A stretch of 64,000 nucleotides of DNA, taken from contig NZ_JBEBMX010000001.1 of assembly GCF_043196875.1 (NCBI RefSeq), forward strand, positions 806,001 through 870,000. The letters are read 5' to 3'. Below the pieces are notes generated by a model. It saw only the letters and a list, made by a program, of their open reading frames with translations, was not told the origin of the DNA and ran no database searches. Position 1 is the first letter of the stretch. The number at the start of each line of letters is the position of its first letter. Position numbers and translations under genes: made by a program. Shown here one piece after another: positions 41,970 to 51,452 of the stretch. The DNA is from Saccharospirillum sp043196875 (GTDB lineage Bacteria; Pseudomonadota; Gammaproteobacteria; Pseudomonadales; Natronospirillaceae).

Positions 41970-43991
41970 ATGGCCCAATTGAACCCCCGACAAAGCGAAT
42001 CGGTGCACTACATCAGTGGTCCGATGCTGGTATTGGCCGGGGCTGGTAGTGGCAAGACGTCGGTGATCACCCAGAAAATTGCCTATCTGATCAACGAGTG
42101 TGGCTACAAGGCGCACAACATTGCTGCGGTGACCTTTACCAATAAGGCGGCGCGGGAAATGAAGTCGCGCGTCAGCAAGCTGGTGAAAGGCAAGGCGGGC
42201 CACGGTTTGATCGTCTCGACCTTCCATACCCTGGGGCTGAATATTCTGCGCCGCGATGGCTCGCATCTGGGTCTGAAACCCGGCTTCACATTATTTGATG
42301 ACCACGACACCAAGGCGCTGATTAAAGACATCGTACTGCGCGAAGTGCCCAACGCCGTCGACGATGTCGATTTCTTCCGCAATATGATCAGCCTGTGGAA
42401 GAACGATCTGGCTGAGCCAGACGACCTGCGCGGCAAGATGGAAGACGCCCGCCATTCGCTGGCGGTGGAAATTTACGATCAATATCTGCGCATGCTGAGC
42501 GCCTACAACGCCACCGACTTCGACGACCTGATCCGGCTGCCCACCGTGCTGTTCCGCGATCATCCCGAAGTGCTGGCGCGCTGGAACCGGCGCATTCGTT
42601 ATCTGCTGGTCGACGAATATCAGGACACCAACATCTCCCAGTATCAGTTGGTGAAAATGTTGGTCGGCGATCAACCGCGTTTTACCGTGGTCGGCGATGA
42701 CGATCAGTCAATCTATTCCTGGCGCGGTGCCCGACCGGAAAACCTGGTGCAATTACAGGACGACTTCCCCGGCCTGAAGATGGTCAAACTGGAACAGAAC
42801 TACCGCTCCACCGGGCTGATTCTGAAAGCCGCCAACACCGTCATCGACAACAACCCACACGTCTTCACCAAGACGCTGTGGAGTGAAATGGGTTTTGGCG
42901 ACCCGATTCGCATCATCCGCACGCCCAACGATGAAGCCGAAGCCGAACGCATCGCCAACGAAATTCTGCATCAGCATCTGGTGCGGCGCGGTCAGTACAA
43001 AGATTTCGCCGTGCTCTATCGCGGTAACTTCCAGGCCCGGGTGCTGGAAATCAAACTGCAGCAGAACCGCATTCCCTACAAGATGACCGGCGGCACCTCC
43101 TTCTTCGCCAAGGCGGAAATCAAGGACGTGATGAGCTATCTGCGTCTGCTGGTAAACCCGGATGACGACGCCGCCTTCCTGCGCATCATCAACACACCGC
43201 GCCGTGAAATCGGTCCGGCAACGCTGGAAAAACTCAACGAATATGCCGGCCAGCGCAGCGTCAGCCTAAGCGCGGCCTGTCAGGAAATGGGGCTGCATGA
43301 ACACCTGCCCGCCAAAGCCGGCGAACGTCTGGAGCGTTTCAGCACCTGGCTCGATCGCACTATTAAAAAACTGCACACCGAAGACGACCCGGTGATGGTG
43401 ATCCGCGAGATGATCACCGACATCAACTACGAAGCCTGGTTACGGCAAGACAGCGACACTGACCGCCAGGCAGAAAAACGTTTGGCCAACGTGCACATCC
43501 TGATCGACAGCCTGCAAGCCATGCTCGAACGCGGCGACGAAGACGACGATTCCGATATCCAGGTGCAGGACGCCATCGGCAAGCTGGTGCTGCGCGACAT
43601 CATGGATCGTCAGGAAGAAGAGGACGACACCGACGCCGTCCAGCTGATGACGCTGCACGCCTCCAAAGGCCTGGAGTTCCCGCACGTCTTTGTCATGGGA
43701 TTGGAAGAAGAACTGCTGCCGCACCGCAACTCGATTGAAAGCGGTGACATCGAAGAAGAACGCCGCCTGATGTACGTGGGCATCACCCGCGCTCAGCGCA
43801 CCTTAACGCTCACCTACGCCGCCAAGCGCAAACAGTTTGGCGAAATTGTCGACTGTACACCGAGTCGTTTTCTCGATGAGCTGCCGCAAGATGACTTGCA
43901 GTGGGACGGCCGCGAAGACGCCGACCCGGCAGCCACCCGCGAACAGGGCAGCCGCTCCATCGCCAACCTTAGAGCGATGTTGAATTCTTAA
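41970..43991 (+). CDS. rep: ATP-dependent DNA helicase Rep
   Basis: Rep is a superfamily 1A 3'-5' helicase that clears proteins ahead of the replication fork and aids restart. The 673 residues equal E. coli Rep. Motifs seen: Walker A LAGAGSGKTSV (about 22-32), TFTNKAAREM (Ia), LLVDEYQDTN (II), GDDDQSIYSWRGA (III), QNYRS (IV), LMTLHASKGLEFPHVF (V) and EERRLMYVGITRAQ (VI). It stands alone and converges on a LysE gene. Confidence 0.96.
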   Translation: MAQLNPRQSESVHYISGPMLVLAGAGSGKTSVITQKIAYLINECGYKAHNIAAVTFTNKAAREMKSRVSKLVKGKAGHGLIVSTFHTLGLNILRRDGSHLGLKPGFTLFDDHDTKALIKDIVLREVPNAVDDVDFFRNMISLWKNDLAEPDDLRGKMEDARHSLAVEIYDQYLRMLSAYNATDFDDLIRLPTVLFRDHPEVLARWNRRIRYLLVDEYQDTNISQYQLVKMLVGDQPRFTVVGDDDQSIYSWRGARPENLVQLQDDFPGLKMVKLEQNYRSTGLILKAANTVIDNNPHVFTKTLWSEMGFGDPIRIIRTPNDEAEAERIANEILHQHLVRRGQYKDFAVLYRGNFQARVLEIKLQQNRIPYKMTGGTSFFAKAEIKDVMSYLRLLVNPDDDAAFLRIINTPRREIGPATLEKLNEYAGQRSVSLSAACQEMGLHEHLPAKAGERLERFSTWLDRTIKKLHTEDDPVMVIREMITDINYEAWLRQDSDTDRQAEKRLANVHILIDSLQAMLERGDEDDDSDIQVQDAIGKLVLRDIMDRQEEEDDTDAVQLMTLHASKGLEFPHVFVMGLEEELLPHRNSIESGDIEEERRLMYVGITRAQRTLTLTYAAKRKQFGEIVDCTPSRFLDELPQDDLQWDGREDADPAATREQGSRSIANLRAMLNS

Positions 43992-43997
43992 CGGGAA

Positions 43998-44624
43998 TCA
44001 ACCCAGCGCCAACCAGACGCCGACGCCCATCATCAAGGTGCCGGCGACGCGGTTAATTCGACGCACGTTGGAACCACGCGCCAGCAATTTGCTCAGCGTT
44101 TTACCGCCACTGGCGTAGAGAATCAGCGACAGCCACTCGATCATCAGAATCATCGCGATCAGCACCGCCAATTGCGGCGCCAAAGGACGGCTATCGTCCA
44201 GAAACGGCGGCAGCAGCACCATAAAAAACGCCCAACCTTTGGGGTTCGCCACGGCAGTGACAAAGCCCTGGGTCGCCAGTTGCAGCGGACTGGCTTTGAC
44301 GTGCGCGGAGTCGCCGGTTTCAGGAATCGCCAGCTTGCCGCGCGAACGCCACATCTGTATGCCCAGCCACAGCAAATAAGCGCCACCGGCCCATTTAAAG
44401 GCAATAAAAATCTGCGGCGAACCCAACATGATCGCCGCCACCCCAACCACCGCACAAACGGCAACCAAAGCCACGCCCACTAACTCGCCAGCCATCATCC
44501 AAAAGGTACGACGAATACCAATGGTGATGCCCAGACTCATCGACAGCGTCATGCACATGCCGGGCGTCAGGGAGACAAAGAGGAAGGTGGGGATAAAGGC
44601 AGCCAGGAGGGCGGTGTTGATCAT
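43998..44624 (-). CDS. LysE/RhtB-family exporter (third of three)
   Basis: An inner-membrane exporter of 208 residues with six spans. The N-terminal family signature is LFVSLTPGMCMTLSMSLGITIG (TPGM in place of TPGP), and the second block is GFVTAVANPKGWAFFMVLLPPF. The C-terminus RRINRVAGTLMMGVGVWLALG is typical. The substrate is unknown. It converges on rep, with 6 bp between stops. Confidence 0.85.
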   Translation of the reverse strand: MINTALLAAFIPTFLFVSLTPGMCMTLSMSLGITIGIRRTFWMMAGELVGVALVAVCAVVGVAAIMLGSPQIFIAFKWAGGAYLLWLGIQMWRSRGKLAIPETGDSAHVKASPLQLATQGFVTAVANPKGWAFFMVLLPPFLDDSRPLAPQLAVLIAMILMIEWLSLILYASGGKTLSKLLARGSNVRRINRVAGTLMMGVGVWLALG

Positions 44625-44693
44625 ATCACCGCCTTGCTGGCCGATTGGCTATTACTAAAGATTGGGTGCATTTCTCATCAAAGCTTGGTGAAC

Positions 44694-45563
44694 TCAGTCA
44701 AGTTCAGCACATTCTGTTATTGAAGAGAAGACTGGTTGCTCTGCCAAAGCGCCATCGTCACTTAACTTGCTGCTCATCGCGTATATTTGAACACCGGAAA
44801 ATGCGCTATTGAACTGGTTAAAACTTTCATAGCTTTCAATATCACTCCAACGGTACGATTTATTGTTAACCGTACCGTCGTTAGCGAAATCAGTACCAGC
44901 TTTTAGCTCTACCAAGCCGGATATCTCATTGTCAAAGCTGCTGCAGAAGTAGATGTATAGCGATTTCACACGATCATCATTGATTGAAAAATCAACTGTA
45001 ATCGTCTGATTCGAATTGTTTATTTCTCCTACTGGATCTTCAAATTCAGCCACCGCTAAGCCAGGGTACCCGTTTGTAACATCTCCTGAAAATTCCGAAG
45101 AATACACAAATTCCTTCCCATTGCTCTCATCTGGCTCAAGCAAACTGGTGCTAAAAGTCTGTGTCGCTTCATGTCCATCAGAATCGACAACTCGCAGGGT
45201 CACGCTGCCAATACCCGTCTGATCCGGCGTAGAACCAGAATAGAAGAAGCTAGATCCGAGTAGACCATCGTACAATTTATCTTTACTCGCACCCGCCCGA
45301 GTATCATGGATGATGTCTTTACCACCTTCTGGATAGGTGATCTCCGCCAATACGATGTCATCATCTCCCTGGGCATCTTTAATTTCCGCCACATAACGAA
45401 CGGTGATTGATGCGGATGTGCTAAAAGCATCACCATTTGTCCGAATGGTCGTACCAACATCGGTAATTCTAGGTTTTGGGTCTTTGTCGCCTTCGTCTGG
45501 ATTACAGCCGGCCAACGCCAGTCCACCTACCAAACATGCAACTACAATATGCAACTTCTGCAT
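44694..45563 (-). CDS. lipoprotein of unknown function
   Basis: An exported lipoprotein of 289 residues; the signal MQKLHIVVACLVGGLALAGC ends with the lipidated Cys at 20. The mature protein begins NPDEGDKDPKPR and is rich in Asp, Ser and Thr. It looks all-beta, with two segments of immunoglobulin-like character (ASITVRYVAEIKDAQGDDDIVLAEITYPEGG; IGSVTLRVVDSDGHEATQTF). Two cysteines near 215 and 285 could form a disulfide. I do not recognise the family. The gene is more AT-rich than its neighbours, which suggests recent acquisition or weak selection. It stands alone. Confidence 0.7.
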   Translation of the reverse strand: MQKLHIVVACLVGGLALAGCNPDEGDKDPKPRITDVGTTIRTNGDAFSTSASITVRYVAEIKDAQGDDDIVLAEITYPEGGKDIIHDTRAGASKDKLYDGLLGSSFFYSGSTPDQTGIGSVTLRVVDSDGHEATQTFSTSLLEPDESNGKEFVYSSEFSGDVTNGYPGLAVAEFEDPVGEINNSNQTITVDFSINDDRVKSLYIYFCSSFDNEISGLVELKAGTDFANDGTVNNKSYRWSDIESYESFNQFNSAFSGVQIYAMSSKLSDDGALAEQPVFSSITECAELD

Positions 45564-45745
45564 GGACTAAATCCTTTAGTGGGAACGGAAAAGGCGATTC
45601 CAGGAAAGATTGACAAGTCCGCTGCAGAAGAGAGAACAGAGAGGGCGTACTGCAAACAGGAAGATCAATTTCTCTTCCAGACATCGCGCCCGCTCAGATA
45701 ACCATCAATTTCAAAAAGCCGCAAACCCGAGGTGTCACATCTGTC

Positions 45746-46891
45746 CTATTGTGGTTTAGAAGAAACCCAGTAAACCAAAACAAAGGCGACTAAAGACAGC
45801 AGCGCGCAGCATAAAAACACCCAGTCGAAACCGCCCACTTGAGCAATCACACCACCGAGTGTGGAGCCGGCCAGACTGCCGATTTTGATGGCGTTGGTAT
45901 AGAGCGTCGAGGCCATGCCGAGGCGATCTTTCATCAGTGTCTGGAAAATGCTGATGCCTAAACCTGCAGCCAGACCCACCAGTCCAGCATTGAAAATCTG
46001 CAAGGCCAACATGGCGCTGAAGCTGTCGAACCACCAGACACCGGTGTAGAACAAAACACCACACAAGGCGGCGACTTTCAGCGGACTGAACAACGGCCAG
46101 CGATACGACTGGGCACCGGCGCCGATCATAATGGGAATTTCCAAACCGGCCGCCAGACCCATCAACAAGCCCGGGGCGATGCTCAGCAGACCGAGCACAT
46201 CGCGCACATAGATCGGCATATAAACGACGTACATCGAATTGGCCGCAAACAGGCAACCGATGATCAGCGTCAAACCCAGAATGCGCGGATCGGTCACCGA
46301 CACAGTGGTGCTTGATGGCGCCAGACGAGCGTCTTTCAAACCGGGCAACAGCAACAGACAGAGCGCAAACAAACCCGCGGTCACCAGCATCAGGTGTTTA
46401 AAACCGATCTGTTCGAACAACAGATAGGCCAGCGGCGGACCCGCAATCCAACTCATCGAAATGGTAGCGCGCAACACCGACTGAAACAGCGCGGCCTGAC
46501 GGTCATCGACTTGCTCACGCGCCAAGGCAAATAACTGCGGCTGAGCGGTCGACGACAAACCAAACCAGATCATCCCTGCCACCAGCAAGGCCGGATACCA
46601 TTGCAGATACCCCAGACCGACCGACCCAACCATGGAAACACTGACGGCAATCACCAGAATACGCATCCGGCTCATACCGGCATCGGAACGGCGCGCCAGC
46701 CACAAGCTGACGCCAATGCCGGCCAGCGTATTGGCGCCGAAAAACACACCGATCCACAACGGCTGAATGCCTAAATTGCTGGCCAGGTGCGTACTGAGTA
46801 CGGGAAAAACCGACGCTCCGGCGGTACCCAGCAACAGGCACAGCGCTAACAGACGAAGAATGGTCGGTTGTAACCAAAACTTAAGGGTCAC
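45746..46891 (-). CDS. MFS transporter, sugar efflux (SET) type
   Basis: A major-facilitator protein of 381 residues with twelve spans, most like SetA/SetB sugar-efflux transporters. The loop 2-3 motif is WLARRSDAGMSRMRILV, and near the end is FQTLMKDRLGMASTLYTNAIKIGSLAGSTLGG, which parallels SetA. The start is a GTG at 46891 with AAGGA 6 nt upstream. SET proteins export glucosides, lactose and IPTG-like compounds; the real substrate here is unknown. The gap to the lipoprotein gene (45564-45745) shows no feature. Confidence 0.82.
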   Translation of the reverse strand: MTLKFWLQPTILRLLALCLLLGTAGASVFPVLSTHLASNLGIQPLWIGVFFGANTLAGIGVSLWLARRSDAGMSRMRILVIAVSVSMVGSVGLGYLQWYPALLVAGMIWFGLSSTAQPQLFALAREQVDDRQAALFQSVLRATISMSWIAGPPLAYLLFEQIGFKHLMLVTAGLFALCLLLLPGLKDARLAPSSTTVSVTDPRILGLTLIIGCLFAANSMYVVYMPIYVRDVLGLLSIAPGLLMGLAAGLEIPIMIGAGAQSYRWPLFSPLKVAALCGVLFYTGVWWFDSFSAMLALQIFNAGLVGLAAGLGISIFQTLMKDRLGMASTLYTNAIKIGSLAGSTLGGVIAQVGGFDWVFLCCALLSLVAFVLVYWVSSKPQ

Positions 46892-46942
46892 GGCAATTCC
46901 TTGAACAAGCGGCCCCGGTGTGAAAATCCGAGGCCCTACAAC

Positions 46943-46970
46943 AAAAAAGCGCCGGTCGAACGCCGGCGCC
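46943..46970 (-). terminator. intrinsic terminator after the aldo/keto reductase gene
   Basis: On the minus strand GCGCCGG and CCGGCGC pair around a 7-nt loop and are followed by six Ts. It lies 20 bp after the aldo/keto reductase stop and before the MFS gene. Confidence 0.8.
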
Positions 46971-46990
46971 TGTGAGCAGAATCCGCTGGC

Positions 46991-47986
46991 TTATTGGCCG
47001 AAGCGTTCTGGCTCGGGCGGGCGATTATCCAAAATTGCGTCGATGCGGTCCATGACCGCCATGTCGAGTTTTGCAACGGCATCGAGCGCGCCCAGGTTGT
47101 CTTCGAGCTGCTCCAGACGAGAAGCACCGAGAATCACCGTGCTGACGTTCGGGTTCTTTAGACACCAGGCCAATGCCAGATGCGTCAGGCTGATATCCAG
47201 TTCGTCGGCCAGTGGCTTTAGCTGGCGGATTTTCTCCAGTCGCTGCTGGCCGGCATCGCTGAGCAAGGCATCACGCAGCCATTCATAACCGGGCAGATCG
47301 AGACGGCTGCCATCGGGAATGCCATCGAGGTATTTACCGGTGAGCAAGCCCGACGCCAGCGGCGAGAAGATGGTCGTGCCCAGACCCGGACCGTCATACA
47401 AGGGCCGGAATTCCGCCTCAACCTTGTGGCGATTGAGCATGTTGTATTGCGGCTGTTCCATGGTCGGCGGCGTCAGGTGTTCCTGACGGGCAATGGCGTG
47501 CGCTTCGGTAATCTGCTGCGCGCTCCACTCGGATGTGCCCCAGTACATCACCTTGCCCTGACGCACCAGGTTATCCATGGCGCGAACGGTTTCTTCGATG
47601 GGCGTGTCGATGTCCGGACGGTGGCAGAAATACAGATCCAGATACTCGACTTTTAGCCGCTGCAAGGCCGCATCGCAGGCATCGCGCACATGCTTGGCCG
47701 ACAGGCCTTTTTGCATGACGCCTTCGCCACCCCAGAACACCTTGGAAGAAACGGCAAAGGTATCGCGCGGCAAGCCCAAAGCGTTGATGGCTTCGCCCAT
47801 AATGCGTTCCGATTCGCCGGCTTCGTAGCCTTCGGCGTTATCGAAGAAATTGATGCCTGCGTCGTAGGCCGTCTTCAGCAGAGTTTTGGCGTCTTTGAGG
47901 TCGACCTGCTTACCAAAGGTGACCCAGGAGCCCAACGACAAAGCCGAAACTTTGAGCCCGGCCTTACCCAAACGACGATATTCCAT
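46991..47986 (-). CDS. aldo/keto reductase, potassium-channel beta-subunit-like (AKR6)
   Basis: A cytosolic NADPH-dependent aldehyde or ketone reductase of 331 residues. The AKR tetrad is visible: Asp and Tyr in NFFDNAEGYEAGESE (about 48-62), Lys in VSSKVFWG, and His in LYFCHRPDIDTP. The sequence FWGGEGVMQKGLSAKHVRDACDAALQRL is typical of the bacterial Kv-beta-like (YghZ) branch, which reduces methylglyoxal and similar aldehydes. It follows another aldo/keto reductase gene 63 bp upstream on the same strand. Confidence 0.88.
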   Translation of the reverse strand: MEYRRLGKAGLKVSALSLGSWVTFGKQVDLKDAKTLLKTAYDAGINFFDNAEGYEAGESERIMGEAINALGLPRDTFAVSSKVFWGGEGVMQKGLSAKHVRDACDAALQRLKVEYLDLYFCHRPDIDTPIEETVRAMDNLVRQGKVMYWGTSEWSAQQITEAHAIARQEHLTPPTMEQPQYNMLNRHKVEAEFRPLYDGPGLGTTIFSPLASGLLTGKYLDGIPDGSRLDLPGYEWLRDALLSDAGQQRLEKIRQLKPLADELDISLTHLALAWCLKNPNVSTVILGASRLEQLEDNLGALDAVAKLDMAVMDRIDAILDNRPPEPERFGQ

Positions 47987-48049
47987 ACTAGTAACCTCTT
48001 AACATCGGATAACGACAACTAAAATGGTTGACTCAAGCAGTGCTTCAAT

Positions 48050-49042
48050 TCAAATAGCACCGCGAATCTGCTGGCGAACTGTTTGACGATAGAACTCACC
48101 CAGCTGTTGATGCAACTCGGCCGGTAGCGCCGCCAAAGCGGATACTGCCGCATTATCGCGAATCTGCTCTGGCCGGCTGGCGCCAGTAATCACGCTGCTG
48201 ACACCGGGCTGATCGAGCAACCAGCGCAACGCCAGTTGCGGCAGGCTGAGGCCTTGCGGGCAATAGGCTTTCAATTGCTCGGCCAGGTCGACACCGGTTT
48301 CATACGGCAAACCGGCAAAGGTTTCACCGACAAAGAAGGCGGCGCCGTCGCGGTTAAAATTGCGGTGATCTTCAGCAGCAAACACCTTGTCTTTTTGCAT
48401 CTTGCCGGACAACAGCCCACTGGCCAGACCCAGCCGCACAATGACACCAACGTCCTGTTCTTTCGCCAGAGGTAACACCGTTTCGGTCATATCCTGGCGC
48501 AGCAGATTGACGATAAGTTGCAGACTGGCGACCTCGGTGTGTTCCAGGCAGTAAGTCGCTTCTTCGACGGTTTCGACGCTGGCGCCGTAGTAGCGAATCA
48601 AGCCATCCTGGCGGCATTCGTCGAGCCATTCGAACACCTCACCGCGCTGAATCTCGGCGAACGGAATGCAGTGCAGTTGCACCAGATCGAGTGTCTCGAC
48701 CTGCAGGCGTTCGCGCGAGGCTTCGATGGAAGCGCGTAAGCTGTCACGGCGATAACCATCGGGATACAAATCGGCATTACGACCGGCCTTGGTAACGATA
48801 ATGCGCTGTGGGTCGGGATGCGCCTGGTTATAGGCGCCAATGATGCGTTCGCTTTCGCCACCGCCATAGACATCGGCGGTATCCCAGAAATTCACGCCGG
48901 CCTGACTGGCGGCTTCAAGTACTGACTCGGCCTGGCCGGCGGGCAAAGCACCCCAGTCGCCGCCGAGTTGCCAGCAGCCCAGGCCGATTTCCGAAACGGC
49001 GTAGCCGGTGCCGCCCAATTCACGTTGTGCAGGAATGGTCAT
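48050..49042 (-). CDS. aldo/keto reductase family protein
   Basis: A second NADPH-dependent reductase, 330 residues, different from the next gene. The tetrad lies in NFWDTADVYGGGESERIIG (Asp, Tyr), IVTKAGR (Lys) and LVQLHCIP (His). The Rossmann-like NADPH tail is SSVITGASRPEQIRDN. Related proteins act on sugars or small aldehydes; no substrate is assigned. It is divergent from a LysR gene 116 bp away, which likely regulates it. Confidence 0.87.
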   Translation of the reverse strand: MTIPAQRELGGTGYAVSEIGLGCWQLGGDWGALPAGQAESVLEAASQAGVNFWDTADVYGGGESERIIGAYNQAHPDPQRIIVTKAGRNADLYPDGYRRDSLRASIEASRERLQVETLDLVQLHCIPFAEIQRGEVFEWLDECRQDGLIRYYGASVETVEEATYCLEHTEVASLQLIVNLLRQDMTETVLPLAKEQDVGVIVRLGLASGLLSGKMQKDKVFAAEDHRNFNRDGAAFFVGETFAGLPYETGVDLAEQLKAYCPQGLSLPQLALRWLLDQPGVSSVITGASRPEQIRDNAAVSALAALPAELHQQLGEFYRQTVRQQIRGAI

Positions 49043-49158
49043 AACGCCTCCCGAGGCTTGATGATTAATGCAGACTGTTTGAGGGCCGCTATTGTAATTG
49101 GCTTGCGCAAAACGATAATCCAGTAAAAATTAACCGAATTCGTTATTCAGGCTAACCA

Positions 49159-50052
49159 ATGGACCGCTATACCCAGATCGAAACCTTCCTCGCCGTCTGC
49201 GATGCTGGCAGCTTTACCGCAGCGGCCCAGAAGCTGGGTTTATCGCGCAGCCGCGTCAGTCAATTGGTGATGCAACTGGAACAGCGCTTAGGCGTGACGC
49301 TGTTGCAACGCACCACACGCACCCAGCATTTAACCCCCGAAGGCGAACATTTCCGCCGCCAGAGCCAGGCTGGCTTGCAGCAACTGGATGACGCTGAGCA
49401 TAAGCTAAAGTTGATGGCCGATCGGCTGTCCGGCCCGGTGCGCATTAATTCGGTCGGTGGTGTGCTCGGTGAACATTATCTGGCCAAGGTGCTGACTGAG
49501 ATTGTCGATTCGCATCCGGATCTGGATATCCGGCTCGACTATTCCAGCCAGCGCGTCGACTTAAATCGTGACCCCGTTGATCTGGTGATTCGCGGTGGTG
49601 ACAACCCGGGCCTGAGTGTTGCTGCTGAACGCATCGGTCGGCTGGAGCATCGCCTCTGTGCCAGCCCGAAATATCTGAATCGGGTTGGTTTTCCGCACCA
49701 TCCTAACGACCTCAGTCGCTTTAATTGTGTGACCGGCACACCTCAAGTCTGGCGCTTTCGCCGTGGTAACGACAGCGTCGAGCACACGCCCAAAGGCAAT
49801 TGGCGCTCGCCGTCGAGTCAGGCGCAGTTGCTGGCGGTGGAACAGGGATTGGGCATCGCCCGGCTGTCGAACCTGGTACTGAAAGAACCCATGCAGGCCG
49901 GACGAGTGGTGCCGGTATTAAGCGACTGGCAGATTGAGAACACCACCATCTGGTTGGTGTGGGCATCGCGGGTGGAATTGCCGCGACGGATACAGATGGT
50001 GCGCGATCATCTGATCCGCCGCTTTCACAGCATCGATCTGGGCGGGCTTTAG
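49159..50052 (+). CDS. LysR-family transcriptional regulator
   Basis: A LysR-type regulator of 297 residues: HTH MDRYTQIETFLAVCDAGSFTAAAQKLGLSRSRVSQLVMQLEQRLG, then an effector domain (about 90-290) with GPVRINSVGGVLG and DLVIRGGDNPGLSVAAERIG. The start is the ATG at 49159. It is divergent from the aldo/keto reductase pair and converges on the YecA-like gene with 4 bp between stops. Confidence 0.87.
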   Translation: MDRYTQIETFLAVCDAGSFTAAAQKLGLSRSRVSQLVMQLEQRLGVTLLQRTTRTQHLTPEGEHFRRQSQAGLQQLDDAEHKLKLMADRLSGPVRINSVGGVLGEHYLAKVLTEIVDSHPDLDIRLDYSSQRVDLNRDPVDLVIRGGDNPGLSVAAERIGRLEHRLCASPKYLNRVGFPHHPNDLSRFNCVTGTPQVWRFRRGNDSVEHTPKGNWRSPSSQAQLLAVEQGLGIARLSNLVLKEPMQAGRVVPVLSDWQIENTTIWLVWASRVELPRRIQMVRDHLIRRFHSIDLGGL

Positions 50053-50056
50053 CGAC

Positions 50057-50758
50057 TTACTGCAAGCAGCAATGCTTGTATTTTTTGCCGCTGCCACAGG
50101 GACAGGGATCGTTGCGGCCGACCTTGGGGTCTTCCAGCTTTGCCTGAGCCACGTCGCCAACGGAAATCGATAAGCGGGCGTGCAGATCAACGGCCTTGGG
50201 AAACTGGCCGATGATTTGATCGGCCAGTTGTTCAGGGCGCATTTGCGAATCGCGGCTGGCCAGAAAGGCACGCGCTTTGTCGGGCGAAGCAAAGAAACCG
50301 AGTGCAAAACACTGGCTGTCCAGTTCGGCTTTCAGTTCACCGGGAATCAGCTTGTGCCACAGCGGCGCGACGCGGTCGAAACCCAGATCGAAACCCCGGC
50401 TCCAATCGTTCAATAGCCGGCCCGGTTGAATCTGATCGACCGCATCGAGACCGGTCAGTTCAGGTATCGGATACTGCTGCTGCAGACAACGCTTTTCCAA
50501 ATGGCGCTGATAGGACAACAGCGCATTGAGCGCTTCGCGGTTATCCACCGCATTGCCAAACAGACTGAGCAGATCACCGACCCATTCGCTGGCCGATACC
50601 GGCACCGGCGCCTGGGCAATGGCAAACAGATAGCCATCAACGCCTTCGATGGACGGTGGTACCGGACCACCGGCACCTTCGTCAGCATCGGCCAGTTGAT
50701 CGATCAACCAGCGGCGGGCGTCGTCAAAACCCAGGCTTTGCACAGCGGTTTCAGTCAT
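50057..50758 (-). CDS. UPF0149/YecA-family protein with SEC-C zinc motif
   Basis: A cytosolic protein of about 233 residues. The N-terminal two thirds fit the YecA/UPF0149 helical family (GVDGYLFAIAQAPVPVSASEWVGDLL). The last 22 residues are a SEC-C zinc finger, GRNDPCPCGSGKKYKHCC, the same module that lets SecA bind SecB and ribosomes. E. coli YecA is a metal- and SecA-related protein. The ATG at 50758 overlaps the DUF1244 stop by 8 bp; an in-frame TTG at 50773 is less likely. It is last of a group with DUF1244 and YciH. Confidence 0.85.
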   Translation of the reverse strand: MTETAVQSLGFDDARRWLIDQLADADEGAGGPVPPSIEGVDGYLFAIAQAPVPVSASEWVGDLLSLFGNAVDNREALNALLSYQRHLEKRCLQQQYPIPELTGLDAVDQIQPGRLLNDWSRGFDLGFDRVAPLWHKLIPGELKAELDSQCFALGFFASPDKARAFLASRDSQMRPEQLADQIIGQFPKAVDLHARLSISVGDVAQAKLEDPKVGRNDPCPCGSGKKYKHCCLQ

Positions 50759-51044
50759 GGCGGTTTTGCTCAAAAGCGGCTTTTTGGTCGGCCTTGGCTT
50801 CGGTCTGATATTGCGCCTTCCAAGCGTCGTAAGGCATGCCGTAGACGATTTCCCGGGCGGCCTCTTTATCGATGTTTTCGCCTTTCTCTGCGGCCGCTTC
50901 GGCGTACCAGCGTGACAGACAGTTGCGACAGAAACCGGCGAGATTCATCAGATCGATGTTCTGTACATCGGTGCGCTCGGCCAAATGGTCGAGCAAGCGA
51001 CGAAAGGCGGCCGCTTCAATTTCAGTTCGGGTTTGGGAATCCAT
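50751..51044 (-). CDS. DUF1244 family protein
   Basis: A small cytosolic protein of 97 residues starting MDSQTRTEIEAAAFRRLLDHL. The conserved core is NLAGFCRNCLSRWYAEAA followed by REIVYGMPYDAWKAQYQ, with the family CRNC cysteines. No function is established for this family. The ATG at 51044 has GGAGC about 6 nt upstream. It lies 13 bp after the yciH-like gene and overlaps the YecA-like gene, so the three are co-transcribed. Confidence 0.87.
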   Translation of the reverse strand: MDSQTRTEIEAAAFRRLLDHLAERTDVQNIDLMNLAGFCRNCLSRWYAEAAAEKGENIDKEAAREIVYGMPYDAWKAQYQTEAKADQKAAFEQNRHD

Positions 51045-51057
51045 AACAGTGCTCCGC

Positions 51058-51396
51058 TCAACCACCGGCGCGCTTGACGCGGTAGCCGAGTTTTTCCAGT
51101 TCCGGCACCAGCGTATCGCGCTGATCGCCTTGTATTTCGATGACAAAATCTTTCACCGTACCACCGGTGCCGCACTTGGCTTTGAGCTTTTTGGCCAGCG
51201 CCTTGAGCTCTTTTTCCGGCAACGCCAATCCGCTGATCAGCGTCACACCCTTGCCTTTGCGGCCCTTGGTTTCGCGCGATACGCGAACGACGCCATCGCC
51301 TTCCGGCGGTGCATCCGGAGCACAACGACAATCGGCAACCGGCTGGCCGCAATCCGGGCAGGTGCGGCCACTTTCGGTGCTGTATACCAGCGCCAT
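51058..51396 (-). CDS. yciH: SUI1/eIF1-like translation factor (YciH)
   Basis: YciH is the bacterial counterpart of eIF1, reported to affect start-codon discrimination. The 112-residue protein has the SUI1 fold segment VRVSRETKGRKGKGVTLISGL and GTGGTVKDFVIEIQGDQR, ending YRVKRAGG as in E. coli. Between the start VYSTESGR and the core is a cysteine cluster CPDCGQPVADCRC, which could bind zinc; E. coli YciH lacks it, though other gammaproteobacteria seem to have it. Confidence 0.92.
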   Translation of the reverse strand: MALVYSTESGRTCPDCGQPVADCRCAPDAPPEGDGVVRVSRETKGRKGKGVTLISGLALPEKELKALAKKLKAKCGTGGTVKDFVIEIQGDQRDTLVPELEKLGYRVKRAGG

Positions 51397-51452
51397 AGCA
51401 ATCCTTATCGACGGTTCAATTCAATGAGGCCGCACAGTATAGCAGGCTCGGC

